A stretch of 64,000 nt of DNA, taken from positions 930,001-994,000 of the forward strand of contig JACONQ010000004.1 in assembly GCA_014281115.1 (NCBI GenBank), written 5' to 3'. The notes beneath the pieces are model-generated. The model worked only from the letters and a program-made list of their open reading frames with translations. It was not told the DNA's origin and did not search any database. This document shows, piece after piece, positions 46,965 to 57,449 of the stretch (position 1 is its first letter; each line of letters starts with the position of its first letter). Origin of the DNA: Laburnicola sp. R22_1. Its lineage: Eukaryota > Ascomycota > Dothideomycetes > Pleosporales > Didymosphaeriaceae. The position numbers and the translations under genes were made by a program.

Positions 46965-47210
46965 ATGGCCCACCATGACCGATTCATCCCCCACGGACCC
47001 TATGTGGACAAGGATCCCGCTGTTATCTGTAGCAGCTGCGATGGCGACGGAGGTGCCGATGTCGACGAAACCTGCGATACGTGCGGTGGAGATGGCTGGC
47101 TCGAGGGCGAGAACGGCAAAAGGGTACGGTGTGGCGGCTGCCGTGGGGCCGGCACCGTCTCTCGGCGGATCAATTGCTGGGACTGTAATGGTACAGGGAG
47201 GACGCAGTAG
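46965..47210 (+). CDS. Small DnaJ-type cysteine-rich zinc protein, 81 aa
   Basis: Nearly the whole protein is four CxxCxGxG-type repeats: CSSCDGDG, CDTCGGDG, CGGCRGAG and CWDCNGTG. In DnaJ/Hsp40 proteins this pattern forms the two-zinc substrate-binding domain. Here there is no J domain and no C-terminal peptide-binding domain, so it is a stand-alone zinc module preceded by a short leader (MAHHDRFIPHGPYVDKDP). The frame is open further upstream, but only from a GTG; the ATG at 46965 is the first. It might be a redox or chaperone accessory protein (inference). The next 300 bp to 47517 hold no gene. Confidence 0.7.
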   Translation: MAHHDRFIPHGPYVDKDPAVICSSCDGDGGADVDETCDTCGGDGWLEGENGKRVRCGGCRGAGTVSRRINCWDCNGTGRTQ

Positions 47211-47517
47211 ACTTGTACCTAGGTAGGTTCATCATGAGCGATCCATTTGGGGCTGGACGGGTTCAATCTAACAGATTCTTAGTTCTCTAGTAGGGATTGA
47301 GACCGTGACGGAATAGTATCGATGTGTCCTGTTAAATAAGTTACCTACTGTGTACATTACTACATTGAAACATTGAAACCTCGCCCAGTGTAGACGTGAA
47401 CATGGGATTTACATGGCCCAACGCGATGCCCATCTGGTAGCAACTCCTCCCCGTCCCTATTCTTACAATCAAGAGCACATATATGATACAACACATAGAT
47501 CCACATTCTCTCCCATC

Positions 47518-48805
47518 TTACTGTTTTGTGGAATCCTCGCAGTCCTTGAGCGCGTGCCTGACGTAATCCGGGTAGCTGATTGTGCCCGTGATGATCTTGT
47601 TACCTGCTCTTGTACTCAACAAGTCCAGGCACTCCTCACCCTGGCGCAGAACGTCCCGCACCTGTCGCTGTACGCACTCGGCCTCGGCTGCCATGGGCAT
47701 GTCTGCGCCTAGCACGGTGCGCGCCGTGCTGAGTCCGTTCCACAGTGGGACCACGGACGCCATTGTGAGCGACAAATCCGTTAGGGCTGCCGCCTGTCGA
47801 ATTACATGTCCGAAGTCGGATTCACGCATGACAGAGTGTTTTCGCACCGCTTCGATGCTGGTCTGGGTGTGTTAGTCTTGAGTTGGTAGGCCAAGTGGGG
47901 AGCCTACATCAGTGAAGTTGTGCTGCTTCAGGGCGTTCATCAGGCGCACAGCATACGTCTTCACCTTCTTTGTGTCTCCGCCGTGCCTGTGAGCCAGCTC
48001 AGCCGCCAACTCGAGCGGCACCGCAACAACCGGCGGATTGCTCCTCAGGTCAGCCCTGCCACGTAAGGGGCGGTGCTCGGGGTGCTCCATCAGCTCCACG
48101 ACCTGGTCCGCCATGCTCGACGCTTTCTTCAGCTCCTCCTTCTCCCACTGCGCCCGCATAGCCCGGTCCCTTGCACTCCGCATCACCCAAAGCGCCACGG
48201 CCCTTCCGCGCAGCCGCACCCCCGTTGCTGCCGGTCTCTGCACTGCCTTGAGGATCAGGTGGTACATGCCGGCCGAGTTCATGTTCCTGAGCACCATGGC
48301 ATGCTGCCGCGGCTTCAGCCTCAGGCCAGCATCTTCGAACCCTTGCAGCATGCGCAGCACATTCTCCCAGTCCTCCGGCGTCTTGCTTGCCGCGAGGATT
48401 TGTCGCAGCGTTTTGTTGTGCCTAGGGATGTCCTTGATGCGGTCGATGTGCTCGAGGGGCAACGTGACGTCGCCGAGGGTGATCTCGATGGGCTCCGACT
48501 CGAGTTTGGCGCGGTTCTCAGGCTTGTACACGAGCTTTTGCTGCTCGGGCGTGAGGTGCGCGGGCAGGAGGACCTTGGAATTCAGCGTAGAGAGGAGGGC
48601 TGACAGTTCGGGCGAAGAGGGCTCGAGGTAGACGGGGAGTGTGCCTGGGCGCCGTTAGAGGCTGCGAGCGAGCTCCGTTGGGGGACCACAGACCTCGATA
48701 GTGGATGGCACTTCGCGAAAAGGCGCGCTGCGAACCGCTGGCAATTGAAAAGACGGCATGGCTGTTCTGGAACGCCTCGCGGCAGCTTCTCCGCATTGCG
48801 TACAT
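47518..48805 (-). CDS. Mitochondrial-type hypothetical protein, three exons, 397 aa
   Basis: Exons 48805-48694, 48644-47908 and 47862-47518. Introns are 49 nt (GTCTGT, branch CTAAC, CCCAG) and 45 nt (GTAGGC, branch CTAAC, CCCAG). The N-terminus is rich in Arg and Ser without acids (MYAMRRSCREAFQNS, then SQRAFSRSAIHYRG), a typical mitochondrial targeting peptide. The body is helical, with repeats of about 35 residues that might be degenerate helical hairpins such as PPR-like units (weak inference, for example PEDWENVLRMLQGFEDAGLRLKPRQHAMVLRNM). I do not recognise a named family. It is divergent from the LSM gene to its right, about 400 bp away. Confidence 0.7.
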
Positions 48806-48986
48806 GTTTTAGGATTGTTGTATAATGGGACATTCTCATCAGCCAAAAAGTGTGGCCTGAAACAGCAAGCGCCAAGTCTGGTCGGAAAATTTATTCACCG
48901 GCATGCACGTGAGCCACCATCGGCCACACGTGCGCTCTCGCCTGCCATGGATCCATGGGCCTCTACCTAGGTATACATCCGATATA

Positions 48987-49155
48987 TAACGCCAAGACCG
49001 CCAAGCTCGCTTAGCAGTTCGAACGCGCTTTTTTTTTGTCATCACCTTTTTACGCCTTTTTTGATTACTAAGCAGGGGGCTCTGCTTTTTTTGTCATGTT
49101 ATTTGAGATGAAAGCCTTTGTCGTCCTACCCCTAGGTAGATAAAATAACGCCACA
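48987..49155 (+). repeat. Short repeat R1 with a 13-bp flanking duplication
   Basis: A 169-bp unit flanked by tacatccgatata at 48974-48986 and again at 49156-49168. The sequence starts taacgccaagaccgcc, has two T-runs and ends in ataacgccaca. It is the least mutated R1 copy in the window. A tRNA-like B-box resemblance (agttcgaacgc) is present, but an A-box at the right distance is not, so a SINE origin is unproven. It lies in the promoter of the LSM gene. Confidence 0.75.
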
Positions 49156-49207
49156 TACATCCGATATACTAAAATTCCAACTCATCAGTCTCTGGCACCC
49201 GTGTACT

Positions 49208-49634
49208 ATGAACAACGAAGAGGCCACCTCCTACCTTTCTCAATTCATTGGCAAGTCGCTGCGCATCCACACCTCCGATGGCCGCATCTTTGGCGGGCAG
49301 ATGAAGTGTACAGACAAGGTGCGCATTTCCCTATCTTCCTACATTCCGTCTTCATCTGTGGGATGAATACAACGCTGGTCGTCGTCGATCATTCGCTGGG
49401 CAAAGTGCTGATCCACTTTAGGACCGCAACGTCATTCTTGCCCTGACATATGAATACCGTGCGCCCTCCGCAGAAGTGATCCGCAAAGCCGTCGAGGAAT
49501 CTGGTAACCCTTCGGCGCCGGTTAACTGGAATAGCCGCTACGTAGGCTTGGTGGTCATTCCTGGGGCGCATGTCAACAAGATTGAGTTCGAGGAGAGCAG
49601 CCTGCCTGGCCAGAAGAGTGGCGTCATTGTATGA
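49208..49634 (+). CDS. NAA38: LSM-fold protein, probable NatC auxiliary subunit, 107 aa
   Basis: Exons 49208-49318 and 49422-49634 join across a 103-nt intron (GTGCGC, branch GCTGATCCAC, TTTAG). Sm1-like motif: IGKSLRIHTSDGRIFGGQM followed by CTDKDRNVIL; Sm2-like: RYVGLVVIPGAHVNKIE. This order and wording match the small LSM-domain subunit of the NatC N-terminal acetyltransferase (Naa38/Mak31/LSMD1), which acetylates proteins starting Met-Leu/Ile/Phe together with Naa30 and Naa35 on the ribosome. The alternative is a spliceosomal or decay Lsm protein, but the spacer between Sm1 and Sm2 and the VVIPG motif favour Naa38. An R1 repeat lies 50 bp upstream of the start codon. Confidence 0.8.
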
Positions 49635-51161
49635 AAGATGTAATCAGCCATGGGTCACGTTCATCATCGAAAATGGTTGAGGTTCCTTTGGCGTCGGTGG
49701 GATTGCACTTCGGGTGGAAGAGATTCAGCCTGCAACAACAGTTTGACGCGTACAGAGTGACGTCAATCTGCTCATCGTGTAATGCGGTTTGGTTCAACGT
49801 TCCTCTAAAGGCGCTGGAGGTCCGTGTATATCCATAATTAGGTACGAGTTCCCACACCGCAACAAAGCAGGGTGGATGATGAGGGTTGGTTTGGGGAGTG
49901 GGTGGGTGATTTTCTCGTGTGTTGTCTGTGGTAGGGCGATTGTAATTTCTCTTAAGCAATAGGTGCCAGGTGTGTCTGATTGGGATGAGGCATGCGCAGC
50001 TTGTTCGAGCTTCGAATACAGTGGTCAGGGGTAGTCTAGGTGTCTCATTGATGTATGGCAAGAACAATACTACACTCGTGTATAAATATTCTTGCTTAGC
50101 GTGTAATGCACATACACTACCATCCGCATAACCAATTCTACCCAGTCTCTCATAGGCCTATCAAAGGTCGCCACTCCACTTCCTCACCCCGTCCTCCAAT
50201 TCGCATCACGTTTTAAAACATACCTAGATCCTGCATTCTTTGAACGCAAGTGCTTTGAAAAAACCCTAGAATGTCACCCTCACCAGTCTTCTCGTCAGCG
50301 CAGCGGAGAAGCCATCCGAAAAGCAGGTCGCAGCTCTTATGCCGGTCGTAGTACCAGTCACGAGAATATTCCATTGATCTTAACAGCACAATGCAGGGAT
50401 AGCTTGCTAGAGAGTTCTGAGATGTAGATGTGTTGGTGAGCAAAAGAACACCGAAGGGAGGCATTAGTTACGGGTAGGAAAGGGGTTGCAAGGAGGGAAC
50501 TTGTTGTGGAGTACGGTGGCTTCATCGTGGGATTTGAACGACCGCGTGATATCTCATCTGATGTTACTTTATCTCTGTAAGCGAGAACTGGTACGAGGTT
50601 TATCAATACGACGAAAGGCATTTTCTCCATATGCAAAAGAAATTAAATAGTATTAAGCAGGGCGGGGGACACTATTTTTCCGTGAGGGTCTTGAAAGGTA
50701 TAGCTGTAGAAAAGACGTAGGTCCAGCTTCAGTGACTAGATGAGCTCGTTGAAGAAAGGCCTGATCGATACGTGGATTGGTGATTTATGATTTTATACTG
50801 AATCCGTGAGTGGAATGTGATCGGTCAAGACTAAATGAAGTTGGTGGTGTTTTTGTATCTGCTGTCAGTGCGCGGAACAAACTTTGTTGCAGATACGGTG
50901 TCACAGCCTTCTGATGGGGGAAGTGTTTTAGCTGTGGTTTAGAGGCACCTCGCATGCTGTGTGTTGTTTGTTCGACATATTTGCTACTAAGCGTGTGACT
51001 TCCCCACAGTGAAACAAGTCATCTTTCCCACTTCTCCTTCCCTCCTTCCAAACCGCGTGTAAATATTTCTAGAGTCAGATGGAACAAGTCCCCTTCACGA
51101 CTTGCACGTTCCCCAAACTCCCCTATATTCGCCAACAACATACTGCATCGCATCCAGCCAT
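49635..51161. other. Intergenic, no supported gene
   Basis: About 1.5 kb between convergent genes. No frame with splice or family support and no RNA gene recognised. Confidence 0.5.
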
Positions 51162-53243
51162 TCACTTCTTAATCCCCACAACCACCAAATTCCGCGGACT
51201 CAATCCATACTCAAACACAGGCTCCACCCACGCCCTCTCCACGCCCTCCTGCTCCCCAAACCAAAGCCACCTATCAATCACGATAACCGCCTCCACAACC
51301 CCCGCACTAAACGCCATAAGACTCCACATAACACTCAACTCATGCTTCTTCTCCGCCCACCCCCTCTCGTACGCCTCGATATCCTCGTCCGTCAAGCCGT
51401 CCATCTTCTCCGCAATGAATCCAGGATCAACGTCGCAAAATGTGTTGGGCGACGTGAGTTTAGCGATGGCAGCACGCACGTACGAGCGGAAGTCTTTGTA
51501 TGCGAATTTGCGCATGGTGCCGATTGTGAGCGGGGTGGCTGTGCCGTCGGAGCTGAGGCCGGGACCGCGGCCGTTGGGTGGGGTCCAGGTTACGTTGCTG
51601 GTGTGGCCGGAGGCTGAGACGCCGTCATCGAGGGGCGCAGAGACGACGCCGCGGTCGAGGAAGATGCGTTGGAGGAGGGCACGGTAGAAGTGCCGGGTGA
51701 AGAAGAGTTCGCTATCGGTGCGGCCCCAGTTGAAGGGCGCTTGGACGGCCATCATTCGCGATGTGATGTTGAGGCGGACGCCTCTGGGATGGGTTTCTGG
51801 GGTGTTCGCTCCGTTGGAGGGTAGGAGTGGGGGGTGTGGTAGAGGGTAGGTTGCGAGTTTTTCGGACATGGGGAAGCCGTGCGGGTCGAAGGCGTTGGAG
51901 GTTGCGACTAGACGGGGGTGGTTTGGTCGGAGGGTGGGGAGCTTGTAGGTGGGAGGACCGAGACGTTCGGTTACGAGGTTATAGCAGCAGCCTACCATTG
52001 CGACGGCGGATACGGAGGGGTTGATGAGAAGGGAACGTAGGCCGTGGTGGACGAGGTTGCCGCAGGAATGGAGGGATATTACCATGGCGTTGACCTCGGA
52101 AGTCTTCGGTATGGTATTTAAATCTGCAGCTTCTTCCACAGCATTTGACGTGGGTAATGTGTCGTCCCTTTGCAACTGTGTACTGTCGAGAACTTGGTCG
52201 ATGACGGGATTCAGATCACCGTCTTTGATTATGTGCTCGACGTACTGTACGCTGCCCTGTCCTTCCGTATAGATTTGCAGATGAGTCGTGATGGTATCGG
52301 TATTAGATCCTTTTGGGTGAGTAATCTTGTCAGGTTCGCATCCATTGTCACCACATTCGACTCCGTTCGTTGACCTTTGACCTACTGCAGTGTTGTCAGA
52401 GGGTGAGGATACCTGGTCAATTTCTGCACTTCCTCCGTTCGATTGCTCTCCGCCAGTAACATAGTTGTCGTCAAGAAGGGGAGCAGTCAGGCCCTGCAAC
52501 CTGTTCTTTTTCTCTACTTTGTCCCTTCTAAACTTTGCTCGAAACTCTTTTTTGTTTACCATCACTACCGGCTTTGGCACTAGTTTAGCCTTGATGTCCA
52601 TATTCTTGGCGCCTTCTATATTATGCTGCTTGCTCTCGACGGCAATGAGATGCTTGGAATATGGGGGTGCAGCGAGCGCGCGTCCTAGGTAGTTCTGTCC
52701 CGAGCCAAAGTCGACCAGATGTGTAATTTCTTTTTTTCCTGAGGCTGCGATTTCTGAAGTTAATCTATCAATATAGCGCGCAAAGTTGTCCACTTCGTGC
52801 ACCTTCTTGACTTTCATCCCGAGGGCTACGTGACGTGCAATGCTCGCCTTCTCGGGTTTCAAACCCGATCCTGGAGGCGGAAATTGCCTTGCGAGAAGGT
52901 GTTTGCGTACATCTCTAATGTACTGTAGCAGATCCTCGGGCGGCACAGGACCTTCACGCCAGGTGCACCCCTCGGCTCTTGGCTCATCGAACCGAGTGAG
53001 ATCTTCTCTCATTAGTAGGTCTAGGATATCCATGACATCACGGCCTCTGAACCAGGTGCGCCATGATTCAGGTAGAACTGTTGCATACAGATCCGGTGAC
53101 CTCGTATAGAAATCCAAAATATGGACCCCACCGCACAGTGTTTGGAGCAGCCATGAAGTAGTAGTAAAATTTAGAAGTGACTCGACGTATTCGTCCACAT
53201 TCGAGAACTCGGCAGGAAGGGGGAGAGGAGTGTCCGGGCCCAT
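51162..53243 (-). CDS. METTL25/RRNAD1-like methyltransferase-domain protein, 693 aa
   Basis: Single exon. A Rossmann-type SAM-binding motif is seen at HLVDFGSGQNYLGRALA (residues about 173-190), preceded by helical N-terminal sequence. A second conserved block, VISLHSCGNLVHHGLR then MVGCCYNLVTERLG (about residues 390-430), is the signature shared by METTL25 and RRNAD1 proteins. Between the two lies a disordered insertion of about 140 residues (rich in Ser/Asp/Asn, 250-385). The C-terminal part (PFNWGRTDSELFFTRHFYRALLQRI) is also family-like. The substrate of fungal members is not known to me. The gene is divergent from the syntaxin gene; the starts are about 280 bp apart and probably share a promoter region. 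Confidence 0.8.
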   Translation of the reverse strand: MGPDTPLPLPAEFSNVDEYVESLLNFTTTSWLLQTLCGGVHILDFYTRSPDLYATVLPESWRTWFRGRDVMDILDLLMREDLTRFDEPRAEGCTWREGPVPPEDLLQYIRDVRKHLLARQFPPPGSGLKPEKASIARHVALGMKVKKVHEVDNFARYIDRLTSEIAASGKKEITHLVDFGSGQNYLGRALAAPPYSKHLIAVESKQHNIEGAKNMDIKAKLVPKPVVMVNKKEFRAKFRRDKVEKKNRLQGLTAPLLDDNYVTGGEQSNGGSAEIDQVSSPSDNTAVGQRSTNGVECGDNGCEPDKITHPKGSNTDTITTHLQIYTEGQGSVQYVEHIIKDGDLNPVIDQVLDSTQLQRDDTLPTSNAVEEAADLNTIPKTSEVNAMVISLHSCGNLVHHGLRSLLINPSVSAVAMVGCCYNLVTERLGPPTYKLPTLRPNHPRLVATSNAFDPHGFPMSEKLATYPLPHPPLLPSNGANTPETHPRGVRLNITSRMMAVQAPFNWGRTDSELFFTRHFYRALLQRIFLDRGVVSAPLDDGVSASGHTSNVTWTPPNGRGPGLSSDGTATPLTIGTMRKFAYKDFRSYVRAAIAKLTSPNTFCDVDPGFIAEKMDGLTDEDIEAYERGWAEKKHELSVMWSLMAFSAGVVEAVIVIDRWLWFGEQEGVERAWVEPVFEYGLSPRNLVVVGIKK

Positions 53244-53525
53244 GGTTTCATCCGCAGCCGAGGCGATGTATAATGTAGTTCGTATAATGCAAGATGAATT
53301 TGGCGCCTCGCTTCATGGCGAGAGTCGAGGAGTTGATGGGGTATCGGAGTGAATTTTTGGGGAAACGCCGATTCATGGTCCGTGCCTCAGCTCTGGGGAT
53401 TTCTCGGCATTAACAGCGTCGTCGACCCATGGACGACATATCAAATACACGGCATCACCGCACTTTAGCCACGGGCGCATCATTTTGTCGTTGATTGCAA
53501 GCGTTCCAGCGTGGTTTGACCCAAG

Positions 53526-54336
53526 ATGATGTCCACGTCCAACGACGAGGACCCGTTCCTGCAGGTCCAGGCGTAAGGCTCTCCTGTCCGGCTCCTGGCT
53601 GCCTACTGACCGGTGTTAGAGACGTGCTGTCTGCGCTGAACACGTCCCGCCCGCTGTTTGCCTCGTACCGGCGCATACGGTCGTCGGCCTCGTCGGCCAA
53701 CTCGCCCGAGCTGCAGGAAGCGCGCAGCGAGCTCGAGCAGACGCTGCAGGAGCTGAGTCAGGATCTCGAAGACCTCATCGAGAGCGTCAAGGCAGTCGAG
53801 CACGACCCCTACCGCTTCGGCTTGGAGATTGACGAGGTCGAGCGGCGGAGGAAGCTGGTCCAGGATGTCGGCGACGAGATCGAGAAGATGCGCGACGAGC
53901 TGCAGCGGACGGTCCACGACGCGCAGAACAGGGGAGACGTGCTGCCCGACCCCGACTCTTTCGAGGACGAGGACGGCTACGCGGCTTTTGAGCAGGAGCG
54001 CCAGATGGAGCTGATGCACGAGCAAGACGAACAGCTCGACGGCGTCTTCCGCACGGTCGGGAATCTACGCCAGCAGGCCGACGACATGGGCCGTGAGCTC
54101 GAGGAGCAGGGCGAACTGCTCGACCATGTCGACAATGTGGCCGACAGAGTCGGCGGCAAACTGCAGACGGGCCTCAAGAAGGTCGGCTGGGTCATCAAGA
54201 AAAACGAAGGTGAGCGCTCGTCATTGTATATTATTGTGCACAGCTCACACATGGTGCAGATCGCTGGTCAAGTTGCTGCATTGCTGTGCTCATATTCGTC
54301 CTCATCCTCCTCTTAGTCCTGCTTCTTATCCTCTGA
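53526..54336 (+). CDS. TLG1: Tlg1/syntaxin-6-type t-SNARE, three exons, 237 aa
   Basis: Exons 53526-53572, 53620-54209 and 54260-54336. Introns are 47 nt (GTAAGG, branch CTGAC, GTTAG) and 50 nt (GTGAGC to GTGCAG). The start MMSTSNDEDPFLQVQADVLSAL and RRIRS are typical of syntaxin-6/10/Tlg1 N-terminal domains. A Qc-type SNARE helix lies near residues 145-210 (MELMHEQDEQLDGVFRTVG, with the central Gln of the zero layer expected near NLRQQADDMG). The third exon supplies the C-terminal membrane anchor (CCIAVLIFVLILLLVLLLIL). Family members act in endosome-to-trans-Golgi fusion. Without the splice the anchor would be lost. Two ATGs in a row (53526, 53529) are both possible starts. Confidence 0.9.
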
Positions 54337-55309
54337 GATACATCCTGTTCTGCGTATCACGCCTGACAAGGCGCTCCGAAGTACTTGGAAACCATGGTGA
54401 CCTCACCCGGGCTTGACTTCTAAATGACGGTTTCAGCGCCGAAGGGGCCACGCGACTATTTCACCCAAAGCAATCTTCGATGAGCATTTTCAAAGAGCAT
54501 CTTGCATCGGCAGGGGCGCGACGTATCGTCCAACAAAACGGCAGACGTTCGTACGACGCGTCGCATTTTGTCGCGTACAGTCATTGCTAACCGCGGCAAC
54601 ACCCTACTATGATTGGGCCAGCTGAAACAATGCACTTGTATCCGGAGGTTCCGAATGCCGACCATCTCTGGGTGCCTGAGATAACCGGCATAATGGAGAT
54701 GTGGTTGACCAGGGGACATGGGCCTATGCAGCAATGCACGTCATCCCTATCAACGCTTAACGCGTCGCGGGTTTACGACCCTCAACGATGCCAAATTTGA
54801 AGGCAAACCTGAAGGATATCGACAAGAGTCATAGTGACGCCTAGTCGTGTAGGCTCATTGTGTCATCGATCACATTTGGTAGAAATTGCATAAAGTTCGA
54901 CATCATGGAGATGTTTCTACTTGAGCTGCTCTTTTTCCATCCAACATTCCTTGCTTCTCTCCTTTGCTCAACGCTCACGTCATCCAACTCTGTGCGACCG
55001 TCGATTTGGGTTGTCTTATACATAACGAATCCTCGAGGTCTTGTAAACCTCACCTCACTCTTGAGACGCTGAGAGTCTGACACGTTATTCAGCCTCAATG
55101 CTAGGATCGGTACCGACTTGACGTTGCTAGGCGCTGGATGACAACTTTGACATCTCCTCTCGCTTGCTCGGAGCCGCATTCCTCAGCTTTAGTGGCACAT
55201 TCTTTTCCAAGGAGCACAACGATGCTCTTTTCTCCTGTCTTTCTTTCGTCGGTCACTTGTGTGCGATATCCAAAGCTCTTCTCCTCGTAAGTGAGGGTTC
55301 AGTCGATTG
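54337..55309. other. Intergenic, no supported gene
   Basis: About 970 bp. Short unsupported frames only; holds the promoter of the gene at 55310. Confidence 0.5.
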
Positions 55310-57233
55310 ATGGCTAGGTCCACCAATAGTGGCGGATCTGGACGGCTGCCTCTCAAATCGGAAGCCAGAACGGTTCCCATCAAAAGCTATGCCAAGCTTT
55401 CCCGGCGGAAGTGGACTCTCATCGCCATCACCATCCTACTTAATATCCTGTTTTACAGCTCTCTGATATGCGTCTTCACGGCAATCTACCAGATCGCCTC
55501 CGATCTAGGCAATACAACAAACATTGCGTCAGAGGTTCTTACTTTGACTTCGGTGAGTAATAAATCGCGAACTTGCCAGGATCCGCTGATTCGATATAGG
55601 CGCTTGCGACATTAGCATACATCAATCTTCATAGCATCTTTTCATTTAAGCAGAGGATATGGAGACATCAAGGCCGCCATCCATCTGTCGATAAGAAAAC
55701 GTCATACGTTGCCGTTCGGTTTGCTGGGACATTGTGTACGCTATGGCTGTTGACCTCCGGTTGGAACATGATTCTCGTCGCCCGACGGCCTACATGCCTA
55801 CCCGAAACAAGCCAACTCGATAGCTGGGAGGCAGGCAAGACGTGCCAAGTGGATCGTGCTGGAATTGCCTTTGCCATGATCGCACTGTACGGTATTTCCG
55901 ATACAGATGTTGCTCGTGCTAACTGGACTATAGAATGGCTTCGTGTGCACTGTTCGGCATGTTATCAACTGTGCGACGCCCTTTCGAGGCCCATCTCCTG
56001 AACTACAACTACAGCCTACCAACTAGCACCCCGAACATAACACCCAGTGTTTCCCGCCGGCCATCCCCTTCGCGCAGTATGTCGGGCGTGTCCAAGAAGT
56101 ACCATAGGAGACGAATATCCGCTTCAACGCACCAGAGCATGCCCTCGAACGTTTCCAACACGGACGTCGACACGCTTGACTTGAATAATTCGACTTCGCC
56201 ACCTGCCACAATCGTAGCACCAGCTCCGACCCGATCGGTAGGCCTAGGCATCTTCACGTCCCAGGCACAGCCGCCACCACTCCCACCCCTCCCACCGGCC
56301 TTTGCTACACCGCCAAGCGTAGCCTCGCTCGAGCCGCCCCCACTCGTCTTCCGACCCTCTGTGTCAAGCCCCCATCTACCACTCCCTCCACGTATGTCGC
56401 TCATGAAACCTTCAGCATACGTCCCAATGTCAATTCCAGCGCAATACTCAGCATCCGCCTGGCGCGCCGTCCACCCAACAGCCCCTTCGCCCTTAGGACC
56501 CGCTGCATCCCGCTCATACTCGCACCTTCCCCTCACAAACTCCGGACCCAACGTCACCTACCGAACGCGCATCTCCCGCTCATCCATATCTCTCACGCGT
56601 CCGCACCGTCTCAGCGGGACCACGCCAGCGAGCAGCGGAGGCTGGACTTCGCGAAGCGGATCCACGGGCCCAGACGACCGTCGCGGAAGCCCTATTTCTA
56701 AAAACGATGCCGAGCGTGACGCTACGGCGAGTGAGGTCGCGTATGCCATTCTCAACGGGACGAGTATCCCGGGGACGGAGGCGTCAAAGGCACGACCGAC
56801 GAAGCATTTGCGGCATGCGAGTGCGCCGGATGCGGGGGCTGGGGCGCAGCTGGTTTCTAGAGCGTGGAAGCCGCGGCTTCAAGGGCAGGTGGAGGGGAAT
56901 GAAGAATGTACCTCGAAGCTTGGGAGGGCTTCGTCGGCGGATTTACTCGACGGAGGTATCGCGCAGAATGAAGCTGATGGTGGGAAGAGTGATGGAAGGT
57001 TGAGTGTTGACAAGTTCTTACCGTTTCGAAAAATGCGGTTTGCGGATCCGATTCGGTGTTCGCCGAGTGCTGGGGGGACGCCTCGTGTGAGTAGGGCGGC
57101 GACGAATGCTAGTCGGGTGTCGCTGGGGTCTGGAGGTACTGGGTCTAGTGGTGGGGAGGGGCGTGCTGGGGAGAGGAGGATGACGTTTGATGAGGTGAAG
57201 AACAAGCCGTTGCCGAGGATTGCGGTGTTGTGA
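55310..57233 (+). CDS. Membrane protein with long disordered tail, three exons, 609 aa
   Basis: Exons 55310-55552, 55600-55886 and 55934-57233; both introns are 47 nt (GTGAGT, branch CTGAT, TATAG; and GTACGG, branch GCTAAC, TATAG). The first 200 residues have about four hydrophobic spans (WTLIAITILLNILFYSSLIC, LATLAYINLHSIFSF, FAGTLCTLWLLTSGWNMIL, and AGIAFAMIALMASCALFGML). The remaining 400 residues are Ser/Pro/Thr-rich and look disordered, with a proline run (PPPLPPLPPAF). No family was recognised; the layout is common among fungal plasma-membrane proteins with phosphorylated tails (inference). Confidence 0.75.
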
Positions 57234-57449
57234 GGTGGGTGGGTGGTTGGTGTTGAAGGGGGGATTATTTCAAGTCTGGATTGGTTATGGGCTGGGTGGG
57301 GTGTTGTCATGTTTCGTTATTGGACTAGGGTAGATTGATATCTTGTTTGATGTAATTTTGGGGAGTTGGATAGATAGTACAGCTAGGCAAAACATGAAAG
57401 TGCCGGCCCGTCTTCAAGTCCACCCCTCACGCATACACTCATGCCTACT
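57234..57449. other. Convergent intergenic gap
   Basis: About 220 bp between the convergent ends of the membrane-protein and AKR genes. It should carry both 3' ends; no other feature seen. Confidence 0.5.

Noticed and set aside
49010..49030. R1 as a tRNA-derived SINE
   Set aside because: A B-box-like word is present, but no A-box at a suitable distance, and the family is too small here to decide.
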